Shown: in pieces, positions 11,284 to 20,937 of the stretch
Numbering within the stretch: position 1 is the stretch's first letter
Layout of the letters: each line of letters opens with the position of its first letter
Assembly: GCA_038093975.1 (NCBI GenBank)
Contig: JBBPTG010000035.1
Location: 62,001 to 126,000, forward strand
Source: Chalciporus piperatus
Lineage: Eukaryota; Basidiomycota; Agaricomycetes; Boletales; Boletaceae
DNA length: 64,000 nt
Direction of reading: 5' to 3'
Notes under the pieces: model-generated
Database searches by the model: none
Told to the model about the DNA's origin: nothing
What the model saw: the letters and a program-made list of their open reading frames with translations, nothing else
Translations under genes and position numbers: made by a program

Positions 11284-14200
11284 ATGTCTGAGATCAACGA
11301 GGAAATTTCTCGCCAGCGTGCTGAGTTAGCACTTCTCCCGCAAAGTCATCCTGACATGGCCAGGTCACTCGAGAGCCTCGCAGATGCTCTGCAGACTCGG
11401 TACGAAGAGCTGGGGGAGATACCCGACCTCGATGAAGCGATCACCCTCCACCGTAATACATTGGTGTTTCGTCCAGATGGACACCCTGATCGGTCCACGT
11501 CATTGAACAACCTCGCAGATGCCCTGCAGACTCGGTTTGAGGACCTAGGGGGGATACCCAATCTCGATGAGGCAATCACCCTCCACCGCGATGCATTGGC
11601 GCTTCGTCCGGACGGACATCCCGGACGATCCACATCATTAAACAACCTTGCAAGTGCCCTCAAGGCTCGGTTCCAGGAGCTGGGGGGGATTTTTGACCTG
11701 GACGAGGCAATTCCCCTTCACCGCAATGCATTGGCACTTCGTCCGGACGGACATCCCAAACGACCCACGTCGTTAAACAACCTCGCAAGTGCCCTCAAGG
11801 CTCGGTTCAAGGAGCTGGGGGGGATACCCGACCTCGATGAGGCGATCACCCTCCATCGCAATGCATTGGCACTTTGTCCGGATGGACATCCCAACCGGTC
11901 CTCGACATTGAACAACCTTGCAGATGACCTCCAGACTCGATTCGAGCAGGTGGGGGGGATGTCTGACCTGGATGAGGTGATCCTCTTCCACCGTGATGCA
12001 TTGGCGCTTCGTCCGGACGGACATCCCGGACGATCCACATCATTAAACAACCTTGCAAGTGCCCTCAAGGCTCGGTTCCAGGAGCTGGGGGGGATTTTTG
12101 ACCTGGATGAGGCGATTCCCCTTCACCGCAATGCATTGACACTTCGTCCGGACGGACATCCCAAACGACCCACGTCGTTAAACAACCTCGCAAGTGCCCT
12201 CAAGGCTCGGTTCCAGGAGCTGGGGGGGATGTCCGACCTCGATGAGGCGATCACCCTCCATCGCAATGCATTGGCACTTTGTCCGGACGGACATCCCAAC
12301 CGGTCCTCGACATTGAACAACCTTGCAGATGACCTCCAGACTCGATTCGAGCAGGCGGGGGGGATGTCTGACCTGGATGAGGTGATCCTCCTCCACCGTG
12401 ATGCATTGGCGCTTCGTCCGGACGGACATCCCGGACGATCCACATCATTAAACAACCTTGCAAGTGCCCTCAAGGCTCGGTTCCAGGAGTTGGGGGGGAT
12501 TTTTGACCTGGATGAGGCAATTCCCCTTCACCGCAATGCATTGGCACTTCGTTCGGACGGACATCCTGGACGAGCCACGTCATTAAACAATCTTGCAAGT
12601 GCCCTCAAGGCTCGGTTCCAGGAGCTGGGGGGGATGTCTGACCTCGATGAGGCAATCTCCCTCCACCGCAATGCATTGGCACTTTGTCCGGACGGACATC
12701 CCAACCGGTCCTCGACATTGAACAACCTTGCAGATGACCTCCAGACTCGATTCGAGCAGGTGGGTGGGTTGTCTGACCTGGGCGAGGCGATCTCCCTCCA
12801 CCGTAATGCATTGCCACTTCGTCCGGACGGAGATCCTGGACGATCCACGTCATTAAACAACCTTGCAAGTGCCCTCCAGACTCGGTTCGAGAAGCTGGGG
12901 GGGTTGTCTGACCTGGATGAGGCGATCTCCCTCCACTACAATGCATTGGCACTTCGTCCGGACGGACATCCCGAGCGATCTTCATCAGTGCATGGTGTTG
13001 CATCTTGTTTGCTTGAGCACCCTCAGGACTCCGAGACGAATAGGGAACAAGCATTCAATCTTTATTCCACACTCTCGAATGTGTCGCAATTGGTAACCTC
13101 AGCTGACCTTCCTGCTGCCCGAGCATGGGTTCGCGCGGCTGAAGAACTTGGACACCGTACGACACTCTCCGCCTATCAAACGTCACTCCGCATCCTTACT
13201 ACTCATCTCGCTGCTCTCCCGTGTTTACCTCAGCACCTCACTGTTCTAAAGGATCGCATGTCCTCCCTCGCAATGGACGCATTTTCAGCTTCCATCCGTC
13301 ATGGCACACTCATCGGTGCGGTCGAGCTCCTCGAACAGGGCCGTGGGGTCTTTTGGAGCCAGCTTACTCGCCTCCGTTCCCCTGTCGACGAGGTCATCGT
13401 TTCTGGAGACAATGGAAAGGTGTTGGGAGAAAGGTTCATGTCAGTTTCTCGTACACTTCGCAACATTCTTGATTCCAACCCTCAAGATGATCGGGCGTGG
13501 CACCTTACCAACGAATTGCGAGAGATAGTGGACGACATTCGCCAGCTACCTGGCCATTCACGTTTCCTCCTCTCTCCACAATTCTCCGCCCTTCAAACGG
13601 CTGCGAGTGACGGACCTGTCATCATCGTCAACGCCAGCCGGTATGGCTGCGACGCAATCATCGTTTTTCACGATAGAGAGCCCATCCACGTTCCTCTTCG
13701 AATCCAGAAACTACACGTCAAGGACTGGTCGGTGGATCTCGGCAAGATCACGAAGAAGGGCAAAAATCAAGACGTGCAAACAGAGCTGGTCGTGCTTTTA
13801 CGCGAACTCTGGGATGAGGTTGTTTCCCCGATTGTTCAGGTCCTCGATGAATTCTGTCCTCGTCGGTCAAGGATTTGGTGGTTGCCCACTGCCGAGTTTT
13901 CTCTCCTCCCTCTTCACGCCGCCGGGGAATACAGGCGGAACAAACCGCAATTCTCTGATCTCTACATCTCGTCTTACACCCCAACCTTGACTGCTCTCAT
14001 TCGCTCTCGACGACCATTGGAATCTATCACACGAACACCGCGTTTCGTTGCAGTGGGGATTGCAGAGACTCCGGGACAATCTACGCTCGCGCAAGTCCAT
14101 GCTGAGCTCGTCAGCATCAGGGAATCTGTCGCCGCTCACGCGACATTCACGTGCATCGAAGGCCAGGAAGCCCAAGTCGGCAGGGTTGGCCTAGAACTCC

Positions 14201-14631
14201 AACAGTGTGAATTCGTCCACTTTGCCTGCCATGGGATCCCGATGCCCGAACTACCTTTTGAGTCTGGCTTCGCACTCGGTGACGGACTTCTGAAGATTCA
14301 ACATATCATCCAGAACGACTTGCAACACTCCCGACTTGCCACCCTGTCCGCCTGTCATGCCACTGTCGGATACAAGGACAGTCCGGACGAGGCCATCCAT
14401 CTAGCTGCAGCGATGCAGTTTGTCGGTTTCCGTTCTGTCGTCGGGACGATGTGGGCGGTGGGGGATGCTGAAGCGAAGGAGATCATGGCGGAATTCTATC
14501 GGATCATGGTGGACAAGTCTGGACATCATGGTCTAGATCATACCCGTGCTGCGTTCGCGTTGCACAAGGCACTGAGGACTGTGAGGCTGTCGCTTTATCA
14601 GCGAATCTTGTTCGTGCACATCGGCGCGTAG
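11284..14631 (+). CDS. TPR-CHAT (caspase-like) protein, copy A
   Basis: A single-exon coding region of 1115 residues. Residues 1-47 form a leader, followed by 11 full 45-residue TPR-like units (consensus DLDEAI.LHRNALALRPDGH, then P.RSTSLNNLA..L.TRF) from residue 48, plus a partial unit to about 575. A linker with YSTLSNVSQ and LEQGRGVFWSQLTRL leads to a C-terminal CHAT domain (about 720-1115). The CHAT domain shows FVHFACHG (His about 983) and LSACHATVG (Cys about 1024), the His/Cys pair of the caspase-like clan CD fold, then VVGTMWAVGD and the end FVHIGA. CHAT domains in bacteria act as proteases in defence and cell death. In fungi the role is not established, and activity here is inferred from the intact dyad. 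The start is supported by its match to CHAT-B and by the leader intron. Confidence 0.9.
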   Translation: MSEINEEISRQRAELALLPQSHPDMARSLESLADALQTRYEELGEIPDLDEAITLHRNTLVFRPDGHPDRSTSLNNLADALQTRFEDLGGIPNLDEAITLHRDALALRPDGHPGRSTSLNNLASALKARFQELGGIFDLDEAIPLHRNALALRPDGHPKRPTSLNNLASALKARFKELGGIPDLDEAITLHRNALALCPDGHPNRSSTLNNLADDLQTRFEQVGGMSDLDEVILFHRDALALRPDGHPGRSTSLNNLASALKARFQELGGIFDLDEAIPLHRNALTLRPDGHPKRPTSLNNLASALKARFQELGGMSDLDEAITLHRNALALCPDGHPNRSSTLNNLADDLQTRFEQAGGMSDLDEVILLHRDALALRPDGHPGRSTSLNNLASALKARFQELGGIFDLDEAIPLHRNALALRSDGHPGRATSLNNLASALKARFQELGGMSDLDEAISLHRNALALCPDGHPNRSSTLNNLADDLQTRFEQVGGLSDLGEAISLHRNALPLRPDGDPGRSTSLNNLASALQTRFEKLGGLSDLDEAISLHYNALALRPDGHPERSSSVHGVASCLLEHPQDSETNREQAFNLYSTLSNVSQLVTSADLPAARAWVRAAEELGHRTTLSAYQTSLRILTTHLAALPCLPQHLTVLKDRMSSLAMDAFSASIRHGTLIGAVELLEQGRGVFWSQLTRLRSPVDEVIVSGDNGKVLGERFMSVSRTLRNILDSNPQDDRAWHLTNELREIVDDIRQLPGHSRFLLSPQFSALQTAASDGPVIIVNASRYGCDAIIVFHDREPIHVPLRIQKLHVKDWSVDLGKITKKGKNQDVQTELVVLLRELWDEVVSPIVQVLDEFCPRRSRIWWLPTAEFSLLPLHAAGEYRRNKPQFSDLYISSYTPTLTALIRSRRPLESITRTPRFVAVGIAETPGQSTLAQVHAELVSIRESVAAHATFTCIEGQEAQVGRVGLELQQCEFVHFACHGIPMPELPFESGFALGDGLLKIQHIIQNDLQHSRLATLSACHATVGYKDSPDEAIHLAAAMQFVGFRSVVGTMWAVGDAEAKEIMAEFYRIMVDKSGHHGLDHTRAAFALHKALRTVRLSLYQRILFVHIGA
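11425..12990 (+). repeat. 135-bp TPR coding repeat array with 405-bp higher-order period, copy A
   Basis: Eleven full 135-bp units encode 45-residue TPR-like helix pairs. Units 3-5, 6-8 and 9-11 form three near-identical 405-bp trios (about 11560-11964, 11965-12369 and 12370-12774). Each trio runs GGIF, then GGIP or GGMS, then the PNRSSTLNNLADDLQTRFEQ unit. This indicates recent in-frame amplification of a three-unit block. Confidence 0.88.
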
Positions 14632-14863
14632 TCTCGTTTGGTGATCATGTTGCTCCCTCTATGTACCACTAGCTATTAATATTTATTTTCGAGCATTTTG
14701 CTATGCGAAAGTTTTCTTTCTCTCGAATGTGAACATGTCTCATGGATATCGGAGAAAGGCAACAGATTTCAGGAAAACTAGTACATGGTACATACGGGGG
14801 GTCATTTGGTTATGTGGTCGTATCCACCTTCAATTGGAAAGCCATTGCGTTGCGGTCCGCTGG

Positions 14864-16337
14864 TTAGTCGTCCTGGAAGAAAATACCGTCAATCTCTAGC
14901 GGATGGAATGAAGAGTTGACGCGATGCTCACCACAGCAATTGTATCCTCCTCGCCATCCTCATCGAGAGGGTCCCAGGGCGTAGACGCATCATGCCAGCT
15001 GGGTTGTGGGTTAGTCTATAAACCGAGATCTGAGCATGAGAGCAGAATGTACTGACAGGTCGTCGCCTTCGGGAGGCTTCCCATAGTCTCGGAACCTAGG
15101 CATGTCAGGCCGGTTTCGGTGCTTTAGCGTGTATAGAGGAGTGAAGGGAAAATCGCTATCTTTCCCACACGCTTCGCGAGACTCGGAGAGATCGGACTGC
15201 ACTTCGGACTGCCAGTCGAACCCCAAACCGCCAGCCACGGTGGCACCGGGAACGTGCGCAGGGGCCCTCGCCACCAGCTGGAGAGAAACGCTCCCTTCGT
15301 CTGAGTTACCAAACCTTGTCAGCGGACGTGTAAAGAATATGGAATGACGAGGCGCTTACTCTTCTTTGAGAGATGCATCGTATATGCAGGACACATGTAC
15401 ACCTGGGTGACCAGGGATTTATCCTTGAGCAGCGGTATGTTGTAGAGATGTTTCAGCACCACATCCGGAGGAAGATAGCTGATCCGAGAGCGATACATGG
15501 CGAGGATAGCACTCCTTTTACCCTCCTTGAATGTCCCCTTTATATTGAAGGCTACATGCCTGCCACCCTCGATGTTCCTGTCATACACCAAGTGCCAGTG
15601 AGTAATAGCGATCTCGTAAAGAACACACGAGGGCGTACACTTCTGGTCCCACTTCAACGTTCGCCTTCGAGAAACCACTTGAGGCGAGAATGTATTTCTC
15701 CTCGAGTGGTCCATCAACGGGCCTGCAATTCGCCAAGGTGAGCCCTACGCCTGCTTTGTCTAGCTCTCTCTGGATTTCGGAATTATCGTAGATATTCCCG
15801 TCGACCCGGAGTTCGCCCGTTTTCTTGTCGATGGTGCCGTATGTTCCAACCTAGACAGGGCAAGTTCTGTGTTCAGGAATAGAGCATGCATCCCAGTAAC
15901 TTGGACACCAACTGTGATAGAGCGTGGGGGATCCCCGGGCCAGTTGGTCCAGTTGGAGGACGTTTGGTAGATGAGATCGACAAACTTTCGTCGAAGTTGA
16001 CGTTGATCCATGGGCTTTGACTGGGATCAATGGCACAAGTCAAAGAAGGAGCGCAAATACATATCCCCCGGCGTCTATCGCTAGATCGTGGAAGACGCAC
16101 CGATCTGGGTCGTAGATGCTGTGGTAGTCGTCCCTGTCGTAATTAGTCCTCAATTTCCGCCCTCAAGTTCTCGGTGGATCCGAATCCTCTCAACTCTTGC
16201 AGGTTTTTGCTTTCAGCGAAATTGTTCCTTGACGACTTCTTCAAGTTGAGCATTCGAGCTCCTGCCAGGGCTTCGATGTCGAACACTAGGTCTAACTCGA
16301 AGTCATTTAAGCCGAGAATCCGCGAACCTGCTGGCAA
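14864..16337 (-). CDS. Agaricomycete-type uncharacterised protein, multi-exon
   Basis: Exons that can be joined in frame are 15907 to about 16015, 15639-15850, 15360-15577, 15057-15300, 14932-14998 and 14864-14872 (TAA). They read RRKFVDLIYQTSSNWTNWPG, DPPRSITVG, YGTIDKKTGELRVDGNIYD, DGPLEEKYILASSGFSKAN, PLLKDKSLVTQVYMCPAYTM, then an acidic end EDTIAVDD. This motif order (DD[YF].SI.DP.RCVF.D, NW..W, V..YGTID..TG, V...Y.CP.Y..Y.S) belongs to a family I associate with mushroom-forming fungi whose function is unknown. The 5' part is unresolved. The frame of SRILGLNDFELDLVFDIEAL (16143-16337) and that of DDYHSIYDPDRCVFHDLAID (about 16130-16060) do not join cleanly, so there is a missed intron or a frameshift. 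A 57-bp piece of this gene is also found at locus B. Confidence 0.65.
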
Positions 16338-16570
16338 GCCTACTATGGCGAAAGCCAGTGGGATGATGGAGTAACAAGTCCAGCATATACATATACACTG
16401 CTTTGCCTTCTTCTTTATCGAATCTATATCTCTACGTCGCAGTAAATGTCGAAAGATGTACCAGTAGACTTCAACGAGCTAACCTGCGTTGCGCACAACG
16501 TCCGTTGTAGCCCCTACATCCCCATCTAGATCACAAGCATCACCACCGCACCCTCCATCAGCGTTTTTGA

Positions 16571-18905
16571 TCAGCTCCCCCCGCGTTTTTGTAAGACTCC
16601 TCCTAAAACAGCCACGGTCCCACTACACCACACAATCAGCACCCCGCCTCAACGCCGCCACCACCACCACCAACAATCCAAAAAAATCAGCACTCACCTC
16701 TTCCCCTCACCCCCTCCGGCCTAATCTGCAAACAACTCTGATGTATCAAATTCAACGCCTTGATCGCATCCCTCGCCTGAATGACACACGAGATATTGAT
16801 CTCGCTCGCGCCTTGACTGATCATCTCGATGTTGACGTTCCCTTGAGCGAGCGTTTGAAACATCCGGCCTGACATGCCTACTAATTTGCGCATCTGCTTG
16901 CCGACGAGCGAGAGGATCGTCATGTCGTTGTGGATGGAGACCTAGAGATACGGTTTCTTGTCAGTCAGAAGATCGAGAATCGAGAATCGAGGATCGGGGA
17001 TGGGGAACTGGAACTCACCGATCCAGACTTTTGAAGTTCAGCTACCAACCGATCCATAATCTTCCTCGACAAGGTATCCTCGATCGCCATACTAACATGC
17101 ACCTCGCTCGTGCTAATCAAATCAACCACCACCCCAAACCGATCCAACGTCCCAAATATCCTCGCCAAAAAACCATGCGAGACGCTCTTCCGATTCGAGT
17201 TCACGTTCAGAACGACGATACGTTCTTTTATGGTGACCGCGGTGGGTAAGCGATTGCTTTGTTGTATGCTTTCGGGGGAGGTGGTGATCGAGAGACTGCC
17301 TGTCATGTTGCCAGCTGGGGCGACGGTATCCGCGTTGGATTCGTCACCATCACCGATGACTTCGTCGGGATCTGGGTGAATGACCGTTCCGCCACCCCGA
17401 GGATTCTCCACGTTCTTTATCCTGATGGGTATTTTTCTACGAATAGCCTAGACGGAAACAAACGTTAGCAAGGGACCTGAGTCTGAGACGGTAGAACGAC
17501 CATGAAATAGAACCCGGACGAACCTGTTCCATGGTGAACGGATGAACGACTTCACTTCCGTAATATGTCAGCTCCGCGGCTTCGTCTGGCGATATCATTG
17601 GTATGAGCCGTGCGGTTGGTACTTTTCTTGGGTCGGCAGTGAATATCCCATCCACTTCTTTCCATATCTGAAGTTCGGACGCTTCGAGGCCAACAGCAAG
17701 CAGCGCCGACAGCAGATCCGTGTAACCTCTGCCAACCTGACGCAATAACGACCCCGGTACGGGACCAAAGAACCCTAAACAGAAACACGGATTGAATGAG
17801 CGGGATGGAGAGACGAGACGAGACATGGAACGACGAGACGTACCAGTGACGACGGGAACTCTTGGGGCACATTGTTTGATGCGTTCTCCAACAGCAGCAG
17901 CCACGCCATCATAAAACGATTGATCCAAGGAACCCTCTACGTTCCCGAGATCACCGTCATCTGGAACGGGTACGATATCTTCCAATGAAACATACTCGGC
18001 ATCTATGCCCTGCGTGAGATAAATATACCGCGTGAGTCCTGTTATCCCATTCGTGCATCGCTATGATGGGTTAAGGATACGTACCTGATCTCGAAGAATG
18101 GCCGTCACGAGTTTACATCCTAACTGTTCGCCAAAACCAACGATGCTGTCTCGCGACCGAGGGGATATCTCATCGATCACCTATCATATCCATCACAACA
18201 AAGCAAAGCCGTGAGCTCCCACACTGTTTCACGCAAAAGCAATGAACACTCACTTGAGCAGCATATAAAAATGCACGAAGCCAATCACAATCACGTTCTA
18301 TCTCCGCTTCGATCTCTCGAAGGATCTCCGGCGTCTGAATGGACGCTCTGGCTGCGCTAAGATGTTCAGCACGAATGACATCAACGGTGGAGCTGAATTC
18401 GGGAACGTTTTGTTCGGATCGAGTTGAGGTGAACGGGGTGAGTGGGGCGAATGCAGACGTTGGGGATGAGCTGCGCGTGCGAGGGGATGAGACCTCGGAC
18501 GGTCGACCAAACATGCCATTCGTGAGAGGGGTCATCGTTCCGGACCGAGAATGTATTTTGTTACGTGGTCGTTGTTTGGCTTCGGAAGCAGCTTTGAGTA
18601 ATAGGTTGGTCGTTCCGAGTGCTTTGGTGGACCCAGACCGAGCTGAGCAGACGACGGCGACTTTGTGTTGATCAATGTAGTTCCTACACCCGAGCGGTCG
18701 GTGTTTGATGAGCAGACGGGATGAAGTGGACTTACGAGACGATATCCCTTGCAATCTGGACAGCAAACTTGCCGACGCTGGTACCTCCAAACTTTTGAAC
18801 GAGCCATCGTGCGTCTGGATCGACAGTGTTCTGGTGCAAGTTCGGTGGTGTCGAAGGTGGGGAAGTGGATGATCCCGAGCTGGAGTCCACGTCTGATTCC
18901 GACAT
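16571..18905 (-). CDS. HOM3: aspartokinase (aspartate kinase)
   Basis: Catalyses ATP-dependent phosphorylation of L-aspartate, the first step towards threonine, methionine and isoleucine. The start at 18905 gives MSESDVDSSSGSS and then the kinase motif VQKFGGTSVGKFAVQIARDI. Downstream exons give KVAVVCSARSGSTKALGTTN, the substrate/ATP region GRGYTDLLSALLAVGLEASE, then QIWKEVDGIFTADPRKVP and DEAAELTYYGSEVVHPFTME. Two C-terminal ACT domains follow (RIVVLNVNSNRKSVSHGFLA; TILSLVGKQMRKLVGMSGRM with QGASEINISCVI), which is where feedback regulation by threonine is expected. A Ser/Pro-rich insert (SPRTRSSSPTSAF) sits between the first kinase exon and the rest. The exact 3' end is uncertain: a consensus donor (GTGAGT, near 16695) suggests a short last exon ending at 16571, otherwise the frame stops at 16687. 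Confidence 0.93.
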
Positions 18906-19621
18906 CGTGAAGTGAGTTGAAGGTCGAAGCTTCGTGAAGATTAGATTCTAGCAATCTCGAGTAGGTGAGCAGATCCCAAGTCACAGATATGCTCAACAAT
19001 GTTTTTGACTTTTGGCTCACGACACAAATCCTGGAATATGTGCAGTCAGTCGATGTTGGTAATAAAAACTGTAGATTCAAAAGTCAATGTAAAAACTCGA
19101 CCTCGAAGTGACTCATTGACCCGCTGTCAGTATGACCCCAGACACCTCTGGACAGCCGAACCCAGGATGCGCATTCGATCAGTACAATGTCGGCTTCACC
19201 CACCACTGTCAAGTCCAGGCATGAAAAATTAACAGGAAACTAATCGCCCCAGCCGATGAGGGAAAACTTAGCCCTCGACTCGGGACATTAGGATTAGGTG
19301 AACCAATGTCATCAAGCCGAAACTTGCCAATGACATCACCGAAACTTACAGTGAACTCAGGCTTCCCTCTGGCTCAAGCAGTGAGTCTAGATATCCAGAC
19401 TTTCATAAACTGAAGATGATTTGCTCTAGGTCGTGAAATAACAACGTCAACCGCATAGTACGCACATGCCCTGCCGGACGGTGTCTCCATCCCCACAACT
19501 TATATGAATCGAGCAATCAAATGCATGGATGATACACGTACGCTACAAACCAACGAACGGACAGCGTCAGTCGACGCTTCGACGAGTGTCAGGGAAACAC
19601 TGACCACGACTCGACCCCAAG
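18906..19621. other. intergenic, nothing recognised
   Basis: About 0.7 kb between the divergent aspartokinase start and the 3' end of the first small secreted protein gene. Short open frames only; no motif, RNA gene or repeat was recognised. The part next to 18906 is expected to hold the aspartokinase promoter. Confidence 0.5.
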
Positions 19622-19870
19622 TCAAGCGCAAATCAAGTATGGCGTCCTGTGATGCGGAGCGCCCAACGGTACGCACACCCACGGTGGGCAACAAGGCCCC
19701 CTCCAGCCCGCCGGCCAGTCGCAGAGACCCCCTCTGTGTTGGCACATATGATGGTCGTCAGGGGTGACGAGCATTGATTGCTCGATGTTTGAGCTACTGA
19801 TATCACCAATAGGTGAGCCAGCGGCAAGAGCGAAGAGTGACGACAGGGATAATATCAGGGTGAGATACAT
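19622..19870 (-). CDS. small secreted six-cysteine protein, knottin-like, paralogue 1
   Basis: 82 residues. Met at 19870 is followed by a clear signal peptide (YLTLILSLSSLFALAAGSP). The mature part is short and has all six cysteines in the spacing C-X6-C-X9-CC-X4-C-X14-C, including LCDWPAGWRGPCC. The adjacent CC in third and fourth place fits an inhibitor-cystine-knot layout. An upstream in-frame Met exists (20035), but the signal peptide supports 19870. A paralogue with the same framework lies about 0.7 kb away at 20364-20633. Expected to be exported; the role (effector, antimicrobial, inhibitor) cannot be told from sequence. No intron is needed. Confidence 0.72.
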   Translation of the reverse strand: MYLTLILSLSSLFALAAGSPIGDISSSNIEQSMLVTPDDHHMCQHRGGLCDWPAGWRGPCCPPWVCVPLGAPHHRTPYLICA

Positions 19871-20363
19871 GACTTGTAAGTGGGAGTAGCCCGCGGCGAA
19901 ATGGTGTCTTTGACCGCCCTCGAACCGATCTCGACACTTATGGCAGGCGCTGAGCTTGACTGCGCCCAATACCACCCGATATGGGAGCGTAGGGTTCTCA
20001 AGTAGCGAGTTGTAGGTGTACGCGTGGTGGCTCATGAAGACTGATTCCAGATCCGAAACCGAGGTCTACATTTCATCTCACCAGTGCTCATCCAGAACCT
20101 AATTATAAAGAAGAGTGAGAACGACGGTATGGGCGCGACAGTACTGGCAACAATTTGTTCTGAAAAGAAAGATGCTCCAAAACAAAACAGCGTAAGAAAA
20201 CAATGGTGCAGCCTCAGCTTGTGTATACCGTGCGGCGTGAGTAGACGGAAATACATCCAGGCAATATAATAGACCGCATGGACGTAACGAAACCTACAGT
20301 TCCAAAATGATTGTCAGCCTTCAAGAGACAGTCAGTTGAGAACTCGACCCACTGCTATGACCG

Positions 20364-20633
20364 TCATCGGGCGCAGACTAGGTACGGCGTTTTGTGCGCA
20401 CTCATGGGTGTGCACAAGAGACCCGGACAGCACGGTCCCCTAGATCCAGCTGGCCAGTCGCAGAGTGTTCCTTCGACGTAGCATTGCTGAGAGTCGCTCA
20501 ACTCGTCCTGTGGACTGACGAGCGTCAATTGCTCCGTGTTGCGGCTGACAGCCGCTAAAGGGGAAGAGGCGACGAGGGCGAAGAGCGACGCCGCGAATAA
20601 TGTCACTGTAAGGCGCATGACAGAGAAGAGCAA
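20364..20633 (-). CDS. small secreted six-cysteine protein, knottin-like, paralogue 2
   Basis: 89 residues from Met 20633, or 84 from the Met at 20618 (MRLTVTLFAASLFALVASSP), which gives the cleaner signal peptide. The mature part carries C-X6-C-X9-CC-X4-C-X12-C with the block LCDWPAGSRGPCCPGLLC and the end PYLVC, closely matching paralogue 1 at 19622-19870. The leader and propeptide differ more than the cysteine core. This suggests tandem duplication with selection on the core, or divergence of the leader. Both genes are on the minus strand and could have separate promoters; the gap of about 0.5 kb holds nothing recognised. Confidence 0.74.
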   Translation of the reverse strand: MLFSVMRLTVTLFAASLFALVASSPLAAVSRNTEQLTLVSPQDELSDSQQCYVEGTLCDWPAGSRGPCCPGLLCTPMSAHKTPYLVCAR

Positions 20634-20937
20634 GCGACGGAGGTTTGCCGTTGAACGTTGAACTTTGTTGTTGACTCGTTCGTTCCCAAGAGCGGGCTTC
20701 TCGCTGGTGCAGTGGCTTCAAGTGTAGTTCAAACTCCGCGTCTCGAGACCTCGTCTCATTCGATACCCTGTTCCGGTGCTCGCTGATTGGTGGTAATAAC
20801 CTTGGTCGGCGCAGTGGAGAAAAGGGGATGCCTTTTGTATCTAGTTTCCAGCTATTGGGCAATGATCAATTTGACTGATCGACTGTGCTCGACGGGCCGG
20901 CAAAGGCTGCACTGCCACTGTCGGAAATAAACACAGG

